A stretch of 64,000 nucleotides of DNA from Pseudisothecium myosuroides (Eukaryota; Streptophyta; Bryopsida; Hypnales; Lembophyllaceae): positions 25,321,452-25,385,451 of the forward strand of contig OX637294.1 in assembly GCA_951799445.1 (NCBI GenBank), written 5' to 3'. Within the stretch, counting starts at the first letter, position 1, and each line of letters starts with the position of its first letter. Positions 23,629-35,699 of this stretch are shown here, piece after piece. The position numbers were made by a program, and so were the translations under genes. Below the pieces are notes generated by a model. The model ran no database searches. It was not told where the DNA came from and worked only from the letters and a program-made list of their open reading frames with translations.

Positions 23629-26267
23629 TTTAGGCACTATAAACTTGCATTTGGTGGAGATTTTTGCTCTAAAATTTTTAAATGATTTACTTGAACAAGT
23701 TAAGTAAATGTTTATTAAGATTTTAGCCTTGTTTTGGGGACAAGTATTTTGGAATAGTTTTCAACCTCTAATTTCAAAATAACTTTAGAGGTGAGGGTTG
23801 CTAGCATGTAAGCCTAAGATCTTGAGCCTACAAGCTTGAGCACTTATATTATAGGCACCTTCCATGACTATAGGATATCTATATTATAGGCACCTATGTT
23901 GTAGATGCCTATGTTATTAATTGGTACACCTAGACTCAAGGCTTGCATGCTTGCATTTCTAGGCTTGCATACTAGCATCATTGATTGATGTTTGCAATAC
24001 TCAAAATCAAGTGAATTAAAGTCATGTAATATAAAAAATTTAATAATTTTGAGTGAATTATCACATACACCATTAAATATCAAAGTAATTTTATATAGTG
24101 AAAAAAATAGCTAATGTCATTGATATGGTGTGAGAGAGAGGAAAGAAAGGTCTTTTTTATAGTGAAGTTCATTGTTCTACATCAATCCTCAAAGAATAAT
24201 TTGAAACAAGGAAGGAACTTGACCACTCAAAGCTAGAAATAACTCACTAGGTTCATATAAACACTTTAGACCTTTTTTAGCATTATAAAACAATTTAAAA
24301 ATATATATAATCCACTTAGAAAGTGTAGGCACTCAAGTTAACTTTCACCTCTAAAAATCTGTTTGTAATTTGGAATCTCCAATAGAAAGTTATGGACAAG
24401 TAAGGTAAAACAACCCATTATGGACAAAATGGAAAGTTTGCCCTCATGTCCTTGCTGAAATTTTTTAATTTTTTTCCACATAAAGACAAGTGATAGAAAT
24501 AGTTAGAGCAATTGAAATTATATTTTTTTGACAAAGTGTGAATTTGTTATGAATTTTTGAAGTGTTCAGCCCATCATGGCCTAAAAGAGTCTCCAAACTA
24601 CCCCAAAATAAATAAAAACTATATCCATAATGGTCATCTTACTCACCTAAAGCAGTCACAGTATTTTTCAAATATGGAAGCCCTAAAACAATCACTTCCT
24701 ACAATGAATTAACACAAAAAGTTTTAAGTTCTCATTGCGGTCACTAATCACTCCATTTCGGTTAACTAAGACATTGATTGTGGCCACTGGAAGAAAACCG
24801 TAATGGAGTCATTCCTAGGTGTCTACAATGGCTCTTGTGTCCATATTGGGTTGTTTTACCATATAGAGACAACACATAACAATGTTCTTCTCTATCCTGC
24901 TCTAAACATTATCCATAACTTTCTATAGGAGACTCCAAATCACAAATGGATTTTGAAAAGTGAAAGTTAATTTGATTAACCACATTTTATTAGCAATTAT
25001 ATTTTGCAAAAATTTGGTTTACGATGCTTAAATGAGATCTTCAATTAGTGTTGCTGAGAAAATAATTAGTGCATTTGAATTGAATTGACAATGCACAATT
25101 CAGCTCTTTGAAGTCCTAATTTCCCTATTCCACATGGATTTTTGTCCTTGCTGCCGCCACACTTCTAAAGCACTTGTCTTCTCTCCTCACTTCTAATACA
25201 AAGTGGTTTAAAGAGTTATATAAGACACATGTAAAAATAGTGACTTATTGATATAAATTGAGTACAAAAATTGCTGAAATTTTAGTCAATTGAAAATTGG
25301 ATGTTGAATTGCTTTTAATTATTTTAATTAAATATTTGATAAAGATATATCAAACCTATCATGTACCTATATTATGCATGTGATGTCATCCTTCAATTTA
25401 TGGATATCATCAAATGTGGCAACAATTGCGAGACAATGTATTGATAAGGAGGATATTAGTAATAGATAGAGGGTTGTTGTTCTTAGGTCTTGTACCTTGC
25501 ATATTTCCATATCATGTTTACTATGTTATAGTCTATTACATACTATGTATCTATTATAATTATTTTATATTGATGCTTTAAGATTATATATTTTGATAAC
25601 TTGTTATGAATGTGAGGAAAGTTTATATTGTTACATAAGTGAGAAATCCATCAAAAATCAAGTTGTAGAATTCAAGGAGAGGGTGCATATTGTGATGGGC
25701 CAAAACATGTTGTAGTTTTACTTGCACCAAATGTGTTGCACATATGGACTTAGTACAAGGATAGCATATCAATTTTGATTTAGAATGCTAGAAAAGACCT
25801 ATGATTCTTAAACCTAACTTTTGTTGATTGTTAATCACGTTCATGTTACAGTGTCCCGGTATTTGTCATAGTGCAATTAAGCTTAGAGAAAATCCAATGC
25901 AAACCGAGAAGGAGCACAATGACAGGACAACTAAAAAAAACACCAACGCACATGGCAATGGTCTTTCCTTATTACCGGACCTGCCATTTTCCATCGACAG
26001 CATCCCACTAAAGCAAAAGTCATCATTGTCATACCTTTTCAACCTCATTACGTAACTATGTTAATAAATTGAAATTTTCCCTTTTTTTTTCCATGAAAAG
26101 TCTTTATTTAATGTGGAATCTTTCTTCTCCTTCTTTTTATAATGCAAAAAAGTCTGTTTGAGGTTTGGATTGTTGGCTTTGCATTGGAGCAATTTTTTTT
26201 TCAAAAGTAGCCAGCACGGAATTTGGCTACTGTGTATGTTCCTATCTCCACATAGGAGATGCTCTTA
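23629..26267. other. intergenic DNA, no gene seen
   Basis: AT-rich. 25550-25870 aligns with 42420-42740 in the second block. Short internal repeats of 'tataggcacct' occur at 23852-23895. ORFs here are short and unsupported. Confidence 0.5.
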
Positions 26268-26662
26268 GAGCATCGCCACCCATTCACTCCCAAGCTCCCG
26301 GGCCGGGGTTTGGGCGGGGCTGGGAACAAAAAGGGAGCCACCCATTCACGGGGAAAGGAAAAAAGAAGACCGGTCACTCTAAAATGAGCCATCCAAACAT
26401 TAGCTCCCCATCCCCGCCACACTTTGACTTGGACCTTGAACTTGTCGGCTTTCTTGGCTAGTGGGCCATTTCTTAACTTTTTTTAATCAACTAGTATTTT
26501 GATTGGCTCTTGGTTATGACAAGCCATTAATGCATGGCTTTATTTTGTTTTGACGTCCCACTTCCCCGTGAACGGGTGGCGCACGGAAGCGGCCCGGAAG
26601 AAGCAGGGCCCTTGCCACCCCATTCCCCGAACCGTGTTTGCAGGGAATGGGTGGCGATGCTC
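26268..26662. mobile_element. Tourist-like MITE (PIF/Harbinger type), 395 bp
   Basis: The TIR starts GAGCATCGCCACCCATTC (26268) and its inverse GAATGGGTGGCGATGCTC ends at 26662. Both ends are flanked by TTA (26265-26267, 26663-26665), the 3-bp target typical of PIF/Harbinger elements. Inner sequence is also arranged as an inverted pair ('cccattcacggggaa' and 'ttccccgtgaacggg'). No transposase. Absent from the paralogous block near 42.75 kb. Confidence 0.9.
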
Positions 26663-28220
26663 TTAGCAGCTATCCAGAACCTGGACAACCCCCCATTCTC
26701 ATCGGAAAGCATATACACTTGGCAACCTGTCCTGTCCACTAGAAAATGAAGAACAAATGGTTAGGGAAAACCTTGAAACTTGTCTTGTCAACCCAAAACA
26801 ATACTTGAACTGCTTCTACAGAATCCTTGTTCTATCTACAGGTTATTGGTAGTGCTAGTGAGCATGTGCCCGAAGTTGACTATTGTTTGTCGTATTTTAA
26901 TGAGATATAGCACAACTAGGTGTCTGAAATCTGAAGTAACTTGTTATATTTGTGTCAGCTATTTCGGTCTCCCTTTTCACGGTTAATGGTAGTGCCGTAC
27001 CCCAAGTTGACTATCATTGTTTGGGTATTTTAATTGAAATAGAGCACAACCAGCTGTCTGTAATATGGTTGAGCTTATAGTTATGCAACGAGCCTCTTGC
27101 AAAGGTAAAGCCAGGGGTCAATGTAAAAAAACCTACCCCCTATTTTGTGTTGTCTTTAAGGTATGTTCAAGACCTCTCCTAGCTAATTTGGGTCCTCTAA
27201 TTGCAAATATGAATTCAAAATTTGCAAATTTTATCATGCCTCGCAAATAAAAATTTCCTGCGTTTTTCCCAGGGGTAATACGGGGGGGGGGCAAAACGGC
27301 CTCGGCAGGAGGCTCGTTGCACAACTATAAGCTCCACCCTGTAATATTATTCTTGTAGAAAAGTAGAAAAGATAAAAAATTCATGTGTTGCATTCAAGAT
27401 ATTTCGAAATCTAGCTGGGTCCTAGCTTGGGTTTTGGTGACAAGCTCATTCTCAGGTAATCCTCAACCCCACATGGCCACCTCTGACTAAAATATGGCAC
27501 GTCTTGGTCCCAGGAGGCCATGATTGCTTCCAGTTCGTACTTGGGTGGCAACTACATCTCCAGGGTTGTGGATTCAGCATGTTTCCCCACAGAGCTTGCA
27601 ACACAACAGCAGCTTTTAGTCATGAAAAAGTCATCATTCAAGCATGTCCTTCATTTATCGAGCAATTTTGAATTGCAAGGATTTAAGACACGTTAAGATC
27701 ATGAAAACATGAAGTTGAGTCAAGTGAGCCCAGGCAGGAGTCTAGGACACGTTTCTTTAGCCGATAATCAAGAAGCTGCACTCGTGAGGCGAATCATGGA
27801 ATCCCTGCTCCTAGAAACGAGCAGACTGAAACACGTGAATACTTGCATCTGCAATGCAAGTCCCCAATTTCCTTCCTTCGTCCTTCCTTTGGATTTGTCA
27901 TCCCTCTCTCTTCCCAAGTCTCTCGATCTCGGCCGAGGAAAACTAAAGACCATGACTTGTAATTAGATCAACAACAAAGCATGCCAGATGAGGAAGGGCG
28001 GGAAGACTACAGACTTTTCTGTGGCCCATAACAATGGAGAAGATGCCAATTCCGGGCAGGTTCGAGCGCTCTGGCATTGGCAGGTTCGAGTGTCTGGCAT
28101 TGGCAGATTGAGTTGCGGAGCCTGGAAGCGCGTCAGAGCTGGGGCCCAGCTAAAACGGGATCTTTGACCCCCTTTCATGATTCGAAGCTTGGAAACGACA
28201 GTAGGACACTGAAACGCTTA
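26663..28220. other. intergenic DNA leading into the copy 3 promoter
   Basis: 26663-26815 aligns with 42762-42897. A poly-G run lies at 27281. 27720-28180 is GC-richer with a pyrimidine-rich stretch (27858-27925); a minus-strand frame opening MKGG at 28178 resembles the MEGG start at 5026, but nothing after it matches. No confident gene. Confidence 0.4.
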
Positions 28221-28221
28221 T

Positions 28222-28229
28222 TATAAATA
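28222..28229 (+). promoter_or_regulatory. TATA-like box upstream of VWA-Cache copy 3
   Basis: TATAAATA within 'cgcttattataaatatgg'. Read on the minus strand the same bases give TATAATAAG, so either direction is possible. The upstream 'attcgaagcttggaaacgac' is shared with 5034-5053. The box lies 544 bases before the copy 3 ATG, implying a long leader. Confidence 0.45.
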
Positions 28230-28448
28230 TGGCCAGGGAGGATTGCCCCCTTTATTGCTACAGATTTTTGTGTACAGTGCTCCCCCAGAGGCCCAGACTA
28301 TTGTCCCAAGTCTGTCTTCGACATCTTTCTGCTGATGCTTCTTCCTGCTGATGCTTCCTCCTGCTTTTGATATATTTCCATTGCCGCACTTGCTCCATTC
28401 CTTTGCCAAAACATGCTGATGAGTTCATTGAAGATATTGCGTCTCAAG

Positions 28449-28505
28449 ATTGCTTAGGCTAACCCTACGATAGTGATTGCTTAGGCTTACCCTACGATAG
28501 TGACA
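28449..28505 (+). repeat. 30-bp tandem duplication in the copy 3 leader
   Basis: 'gattgcttaggct(a/t)acccta' and following occurs twice back to back. Copies 1 and 2 have one unit. Confidence 0.8.
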
Positions 28506-28692
28506 GCATGCACACCGACATGTATTGCCGAGTTCCCGTTCTCTTCATACAGAAACTCCAGTGCATCTTACGCTTCAATTCGTAGAGAGTTTAACAAGTG
28601 GGATTGCTTACAAGCGACATAGTTCAAGCGAGCCTGGAATCTGACCCAGTTTGTGTCCTCTACTGCGATGGGTGTGTAGTGAAATAGAAAAC

Positions 28693-28731
28693 ATGGTTGC
28701 AGTATATCTTGGATTTAGGCGATCTCTTTAG
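28693..28731 (+). promoter_or_regulatory. conserved upstream ORF (12 codons) of copy 3
   Basis: ATG to TAG encodes MVAVYLGFRRSL, 41 bases before the homologous main ATG at 28773, as in copies 1 and 2. Confidence 0.45.
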
Positions 28732-28772
28732 TACCGACTGCTATGAGCCTGAGGTTGGCGATACTACACAAA

Positions 28773-31700
28773 ATGAACCTGCCCATTCGATTCCTCATTC
28801 TGGTTCTGTTGGGCCTGGTTCTGAGAGGGAGTGCTCAATTATCGGTGGATCAGTTTCTCAACCAAACAGAAGCCAGCCTTCGAGACCTTGTGGAACAAGT
28901 GCAAACTAATGCTCTCAATTCTTGTGGTATGCATGTTCCACCCAAATCTTGATGTGAAGTGTCTTTCGATATCTCGGCGAACTCTTTTGTGCAAATTTTA
29001 CTGAGTATTTCAGTGGCTGCAAAGAATTCATCCTTTTATTTGTGCAAATTGCAGATTTATTGAGTTCTTGTAATGCTGAGTCAACCTGTAGCCGTCTCGC
29101 GTGCCCCCTGACGAATGCCAATACTACCGGCTATGCATGCCAAGGAGTTATCCAAAACACCAATTGCAAAGAGAACTGCCCGTGGAGAAAATTTGACTTC
29201 TCCAGAAGCTTTCTAAGGTCTGTCGGTAACTTGATTTCCACCCTGAATTCTTTCTATCTGTGTCTGAGTGTTGAAAAGTTCAGTGAGAAGATTCTTTGAG
29301 TAAATCTACGGACTAAATAAACAGTTAGATATGCCATTGATTGCACAATTCTCCAGCAGTGTGGGGGCAAATTCTAGGATGAGGGAAACTCTGCAAAGTG
29401 CACTGTACACGGTGCACCTTGCAGTTCAATTTCTTGGTTGCTGTGTCGTGCATCCAACGGGATGTACCGTGCGCTGTACTGGGCATTCCCCGTACTAGTT
29501 GCAAGAAAATTTTATTCATCTTGTAAGAAAGTTGGTTTGCTTCATGGGAAATATATCCTCGTAGTCACCAATCATTACAATACAAGAAAGTATTCCCTCT
29601 GTCCCAAAATGATCTTCGAGGTGCTCAGAAATGATCGTTTTTGTTCTTGAGGATTTAGTGAATGGATAACAACTTCCTTGAAATACTTAGAAACGGGTTG
29701 AAATAAAGTTATTTTCAGCGTTAATCCCGAACATTTTGTCCAACCGGAAGATCATTTTGGGATGGAGTGTATCATTTGACCAACTTCGACGTCAAGCAAA
29801 AATTACTATGTGCACCTTTGTGGATGTGCGGTGAATAGAAATCATTTGTCTTTAATATAAATTTAGATACTTACCACTAAGTACATCATAAATCAAAAGA
29901 TGTATACGAATCTTAAACCCTTTTTCTTGACTCTATTATCATGGTTGTAAGATGTGTCAAATCAATTAACACGAATTGAAATTTGCTATACCTTTTAAAC
30001 ACTTGCCGTGGGGGTATGCATGCGGTTAATGGCAAGTTTTATTTCATCACTGTCATTTGCAATCTTGATGACAGAGTGCCAGGAGTGAACGCTATGACAA
30101 TCAACTCTACTACGCCGAGACAACTTCAAGAAATTTGTGCTCAGAGGAACTTGGACAGTTTGTTTCAAAAATATTCGAACAACACCAACTTCTTTCGACT
30201 GTATTTCGGCTCCGTTGATGGCACCTTTCGGATTTTTCCAGGAATGGTAATAATTGTAGCAGTGTGGGAAAAACATTCAAAGGGCTGCTGATATATGGTA
30301 CTTTTCAATAGATTAATACAAAGGTTTAAGCGATGGTGTCGTAAATAATTGATTCTTCTAGTTTTCAGTGCATAAGAACATCTGTGTTCTGCATTAATGG
30401 ACAAATTGCACAATGCTATTTGCAGGATGAATCAGACTGTGGCAGCTACGATCCCCGTCTAAGATTATGGTAAGCCACGTTTTTATAATCCGCACCGAGT
30501 CAGACTTGCATGATTCTCAACATCTTTGAAATTGTTCACAAACTAGAGATTCCATCAGACACAATTGTCACAATTTCTGGCGCTTAGAATCATGAAATTG
30601 TGTTTCTTACAGGTACCTTGCATCAACGACAAACGTGAAGAAGGCTGTAATGGTACTGATTGACAGTGGTTCTTCAATGGCCGAGATAATCCCGTCCACA
30701 AGTGATAGCAACTTGGCAAACGCCTTCAGAATCACCGAGTCTTTCTTGAATACTACCACCCAAGCTGACTATGTGAACATCTGTACATTTGATATAAACA
30801 ATGTGAATTTCTCCTCTGCTCAACCAGTAAGTCATAATATACTTGAATTTCCCATACCAAGTTTTTATCTTATTAGGATGCAAACCTTGTGGCAGGCGAA
30901 GGGAGCAAGAAAACATGAATATAATCGTACATCTACAGTGCCTCTGAGGACTGGATAGCTGTAGCAAGCTCATGAATCTCATGGTCTGATACATTTACAA
31001 GGCAGAATGTCGTGCGTTTGGTCAACGGGAACCATTGAAAGGAATTTTCTTTATTTGAGTTGGAACTCAAGTGGGGTTTTTGTTACACTTTGATTTCTGC
31101 AGGTGCTGGTGACGAACACTTCCTCCCACCCTGACTTTGGAATTTTCAACGCAACGCTTTCCTCACCAAATCAAAGATCTGTTCCCCCTGGCAATGGCAA
31201 CATCACAGATGCAGTTAGCAAAGTAATCACATCTTCTGAAGGCTTCAATAATACGAATATCTCAAGCGACTATCTGAAGGTCTGCACTTCTCTACCTCTA
31301 CTCAGTCAACCCAAAGTCCCTCCTCTTTTGATTATCGACTATTTAGTGATTTTCAATTGATTGATGAGGTTAATATTTAAGTGACATTGTTTCACTGCCA
31401 TTTCAATGTTTTCAAATGATTTTTTGTACTTTTCTAAGTTATGATTTTAAACATTCTAGAAAGGTACAAAAAGTTCATACTTAAAGACACTAAAACAATG
31501 TCCTTTTGTATTAATTCACCAATCAATTGAAGCACCACTGAAACATTTGGTAATTGGCAGGAAGGGACTCTTGTGATATAGTCACCAGGCATTGCTATAA
31601 ACCTTTGAAAGTCCCAATGAAATTTTTGATATTACAAACCATGCGTGTTTGAAACTTCATCGCTTCTCATTCGATCTTGGCTGAAATGTATGTCCAATTC

Positions 31701-34322
31701 ACGCTCAGAAGTTCACTGTGAAGTCTCTTTAGTCCACGTGAAAATTTGGACATGTTTGGTTCGCTGGAGTAGGAACAACTTCTGCATTCCCCAGCCTGCT
31801 ATGAAGAACAGAGAGTTCACGATGTTAATTAAACCAATTCGATTGCTCATACTGTGAAAAACAAAATGCAAATAGGGCTAAAGCTGAAATACCACCAGAA
31901 TCAATGACAAGCATAGCAAATGTTGGTAAAAAAGTACATGAAAGTGAAGGAAAGCACTCAGAAGTAGTATAATATGTGATGCCCATTGGGGCAATTGTGA
32001 TGCTTAGGGTTTAACATGGTAAATCTGAACAGGTGATAATATTGATCACAGACAGCAATGACCAGGCTGTGAACGTCATAAACAATGCGGCATTACCGTG
32101 GGACTTGATCAAGAACAATAGCATCAACGTATTCTTGTATATGATCCCTCCCAGTTCAGCAACCATTGATGCCAGCCGCCTTGCGAGTCAATTGTGTGAT
32201 GCCCGAGGGAATTTTGAGATCCTGGATGACATTGTGTTCAGTAATCCACTACTTGCTTTGGGAGCATACTATTCCTTTGTGGCCTACGTCCATTTGACTT
32301 ATGTGGAGAATGGCATTGACTACAGCATCGAGTACCAGGACTACTCTGGTGTGGACAATAGGACCTTCACACTCAGTAAGGCAGGTATGGGATTCACATT
32401 CAATATCATCAATTGTCACTTGGAACATGTTGAATAGGGCATAATGTAGTAAATCTTGCTAATAGTGAGTATGTTGTGTTAATTAGCCTTCCGCTCAACT
32501 ATTCAAGGATGTTTTTGCTATCAATTCTAAGTATAAAAACAGATCATAACAGTCAAAGTTCAAAACTTCAAGATTCAATACTACGATTTGGTTGAGAGGG
32601 GAAGTTTGTGCACTTGAATGTTTTTGGTTGTATATCTTCTTAGTCATGTTTTGTAGTGGGTTGTAAGTGCCATTGAGAGAGGCTAGCATTATGGATTCTA
32701 TCCTTCCTAGTATCAATCATTGAAACACTATCTTTTACCTTCAAATTCCACATTGGCAATATAGAAAAGGTTACAATGCTTGAATGTTGGGAGGCTTGAG
32801 AGCATTATCAATCGTAATTCCATGTCTTTCTTTCCAATAAAGAATGTTTAATTCTCTAATCAAAGAGGGTAGAGAATGAGAAGGTCTACTAGTGTGCCTA
32901 CTGATCCTCTTTTTTCTAGACAATGAGGCAATGACTTAATTGCCTTATCATTGGACCTCACATTGGACTTGGCATTGTGTGATGCAAAATTTGCTTCGTG
33001 ACTTGTCATCTTGACATGTTGAATACGATATGTGATAATGCTTCCTATTTATATCTCTAAAGCTCTTTGATCACTTGCATTGATTTTATGTGGTGTTGTG
33101 TTATTTTTTAGTATTTAGTAGCAATAGAGAGCTCTTGGGGGTTGCGGGTATCGACATCTTCAAGACCAAGGTGCAGGAAGTCTATGGGATTGATGGAGTG
33201 GCAATTGAAAGTGCTATAGGCAATAGAATAATTAGCAGTACTGATTTCAATTCTTCAAGAGTTTATACAACAAGTTGCCTCAATCAGGTACGTTGAGACT
33301 ATATCACAACCAAAATCCTTCCTCATGGGTAATCAATTGTTTCAGCGTTGCTTCAATCAATTTATAGGATATTTCTAATTTGTGTGTTAGACCAATTGGA
33401 AGAAGGCTAGCTTTGCATTGAAACCAACAATTAGTAAGAAAATTTGAGTAGAACTTTACTTGAAAGTAAATTAGTGCTAGAAAGGCAAAGCCTCTTGTAG
33501 CATAATTGCTTATTTCTTTTCAGTGTGTTCAATAATCATATACTGGTGTCACCCTCACAATCATTGGGGACCTTGAACTAAACAAACAAACTGAGAGAAA
33601 TAACTCCAAGTCTATTTTGGGTTGGCATAATGGAAGGGTATGTTCATTGTAGATCCCACATCAGCATCCTATAATGGAGCATGATTGACACCACAACTAC
33701 ATACCTTTATTACCTACTTTTATTAGAAGAGAAACTTGCAGAACATTCTTAAGTGGAATAGCTAGAGTGTCCTACAATATTACTATAACAAGAATAGTTT
33801 GTGTTACAGTGGCTCACAATTCATGGACTAGCTTGCATTCAAGATATTCTAAGTAAAAGGAGCCTTGTTTCATAAAACCTTGATTCGTGGGAAGCAAAGG
33901 ATCCCTCGAAGATAAAAAATGTTATGAGCAGAACTCACTAATTACAAAAAACCACGGAGTTGTTTCTCTTTCTGGAAGAGACCCAGTTTTGAGAAAACAA
34001 GTACTCTCTATTGACAATGATTGTGACGGAACTGCAGACATCGAATGGAACGTGCAATCAAGCCATGCAAGCCTCAAATATCGTCTGTTCAAGTAACTTC
34101 AACACGGACATCACCGAATTCCGAAAGCTGAGCTGCTGCAATACATGTACTGGTGCCCATAAGAAACGGAATTTGCCTCTGGCATTAGGCTTAGGCTTGG
34201 GTCTGGGCATTCCAGCATTAGCAACGTTGGCTGTTATTGCTTGGTTCTGCTTGAGAAATCCACATCCTGTACCCGATGTGTTCCCTGGAGAAGAAATAGT
34301 GAACGACAGAGCCGACAAATGA
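28773..34322 (+). CDS. VWA-Cache (alpha2-delta-like) type I membrane protein, copy 3, intact
   Basis: Nine exons: 28773-28926, 29055-29225, 30083-30246, 30426-30469, 30613-30826, 31103-31279, 32033-32384, 33112-33287, 34038-34322, joining to 578 aa without a stop. The start was chosen by alignment with copies 1 and 2; here only, an in-frame ATG at 28743 would add ten residues before the signal peptide. Domain order is as in copy 2: signal peptide, six-Cys segment (52-108), DCGSYDPRLRLWY, VWA with degenerate MIDAS D195-S-G-S-S199, DYVNICTF, LITD (T314, D315), Cache-like ELLGVAGIDIF, Cys stalk, TM (about 531-552). The tail differs: it ends EEIVNDRADK, lacking both the GEDED acidic run and the PPPY of copy 2. 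Exon 6 has a two-residue insertion (PGNGNIT). Intron 2 holds a Stowaway-like MITE. Confidence 0.85.
29591..29771. mobile_element. Stowaway-like MITE in intron 2 of copy 3
   Basis: TA-flanked ends TTCCCTCTGTCCCAAAATGA and the inverse TCATTTTGGGATGGAGTG, matching the plant Stowaway (Tc1/mariner) terminus. The equivalent intron of copy 1 reads 'caagacagtatatcac', an empty site with one TA. The interior is related, in inverted orientation, to the element starting at 63817. Confidence 0.92.
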
Positions 34323-34806
34323 CGGCAGGAGAAGATCATACTGGTGTGGAAATGGGATTGCATATATCAGTGTCAGTTTAGTGTAAGTCATTGGAGTAGC
34401 GAAATGAACCAGCACAGATGATCGATAGATTGAAGAACCAACATGGTTAGTTTAGGTGATTATGATCAATGCTTGATGATTTATCACCCTCGAAGGCATT
34501 ATGTACTCTAGGTTTTGGAACATTCACTTGTGCTTGAGAATCCACAATTTTAATTTGATCCCCGCATTGGGGACGCCTCTACCTAAATTTTCGAGGTTGG
34601 GAGGAAGGTTCACTTTTTCTCTAACTTACAGGACTTTTCTCTAAGAAACGACTAAAACGCAGCAGATTGTCCAGAAGCACGCCGGCTCAATTCTAACTGG
34701 AAGGCACTTTTGTTTAATAAGTTCATCAGTGGCAGAAATGAACACACCGGGGTTGGAAATGAATGAAACAGGGGCGACCAAGGGAAAAATTAGGTGGAGA
34801 ACTCAC

Positions 34807-35490
34807 AAGGAGAAAATTGTATCCTCATCAGTTCAACGTCTTCAGGGGCGAAACCCCGATCCGCATCAGCTTGAGCGACTTGCTCACTTCATCTTGATCC
34901 AGAGGCTTCTTGCTGCAGCCACCAAACCCCGCATCACAATCAATAAACAGCTACAAGCAATCTAAGGTACTAAAGCCATTGAGGACCTAATCCAGTCTCC
35001 TATTCGATCCTTGTTACCAACAACAACGCATCTCTTCCAGTACACTCGGCTGGCCCTCGATTCGCATTTGGGTGTAAACGTGACTTAAGAAAATGTCATT
35101 GGCTATTCATCTTTATATGGAAATGGCGATGTCTACTGTCACTTTGTACGTACTACCCAAAGTGCTCTCTCCAGTGAATTCGAATCAGTGAATTCTAATG
35201 ATAGATTTCCCAATGAAAGCACGCCCCTAGATGTTCATTAAAGTGACGGAAAGAGTATCCTCGACCGTACTCTTGATCCTCCATTCAACAAACCCTAATT
35301 ACACAAATGATCACCAACAACCACAAACAACCGATCTCCAATTCCAATCACGTATACAAAACCCACAGATTTCAGCATCCATAGAAAAAAAAGGACCATC
35401 ACATTCGCAGCAGGATCGGTTCCCTATAACCTCCCCGACGAGCAGAAAGAATTGTTACCAGTCCGAGGACGCCCAGAAATTGTCGGCCAT
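34807..35490 (-). pseudogene. CYCC: cyclin C, first two exons, frameshifted (fragment B)
   Basis: This is the paralogue of the fragment at 20869-21568. Exon 1 (35490-35459) encodes MADNFWASSD; exon 2 (34912-34807) begins KKPLDQDEVS and then loses one base ('gagcaagtcgctc' against 'gagccacgtcgctc'), so the frame ends at a TGA inside the exon. The splice signals are kept. Later cyclin-box exons are missing here too, and the sequence toward lower coordinates is the 3' flank of VWA-Cache copy 3. Together these make it a clear pseudogene. Confidence 0.8.
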
Positions 35491-35699
35491 CTCGAAACGC
35501 AATTCCCCGCAGCAAAAGCAAAAACGAAAAACACGCTGCTAACTCCCTCGTGGCTTCGTCGTCTCAAACTTGAAGCTCCTTCATCCGCAGTTCACGAGGA
35601 AACTGGAGTTGGAAATACTGCAATCTATCTCGAATTTTGCAGCGATGCTCATGAGATCCAAGCCCTAATCACAGAGTTTGAAGGGGTTGAGCTTGAGTG

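Larger units (their letters stand above)
14400..26900. repeat. segmental duplication, block A
   Basis: Shared order with block B (28250-42920): VWA-Cache gene, its 3' flank, minus-strand cyclin-C fragment, about 1.1 kb of intergenic DNA (22560-23720 against 35930-37020), then a distal match (25550-26815, interrupted, against 42420-42897). Block-specific insertions explain the length difference. The outer limits are approximate. Confidence 0.75.

Noticed and set aside
26165..26461. 98-codon ORF and its shadows
   Set aside because: Lies largely in the Tourist-like MITE.
27709..28178. Short ORFs on both strands upstream of copy 3, one starting MKGG
   Set aside because: Only the first residues resemble the MEGG start at 5026; no continued similarity or exon structure.
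34011..34037. A DNDCDGTADIE-like calcium-loop reading just before the last exon of copy 3
   Set aside because: It is in a different frame from the exon. The CTGCAG acceptor and the TSNxTCN frame common to all three copies show that the exon starts at 34038.
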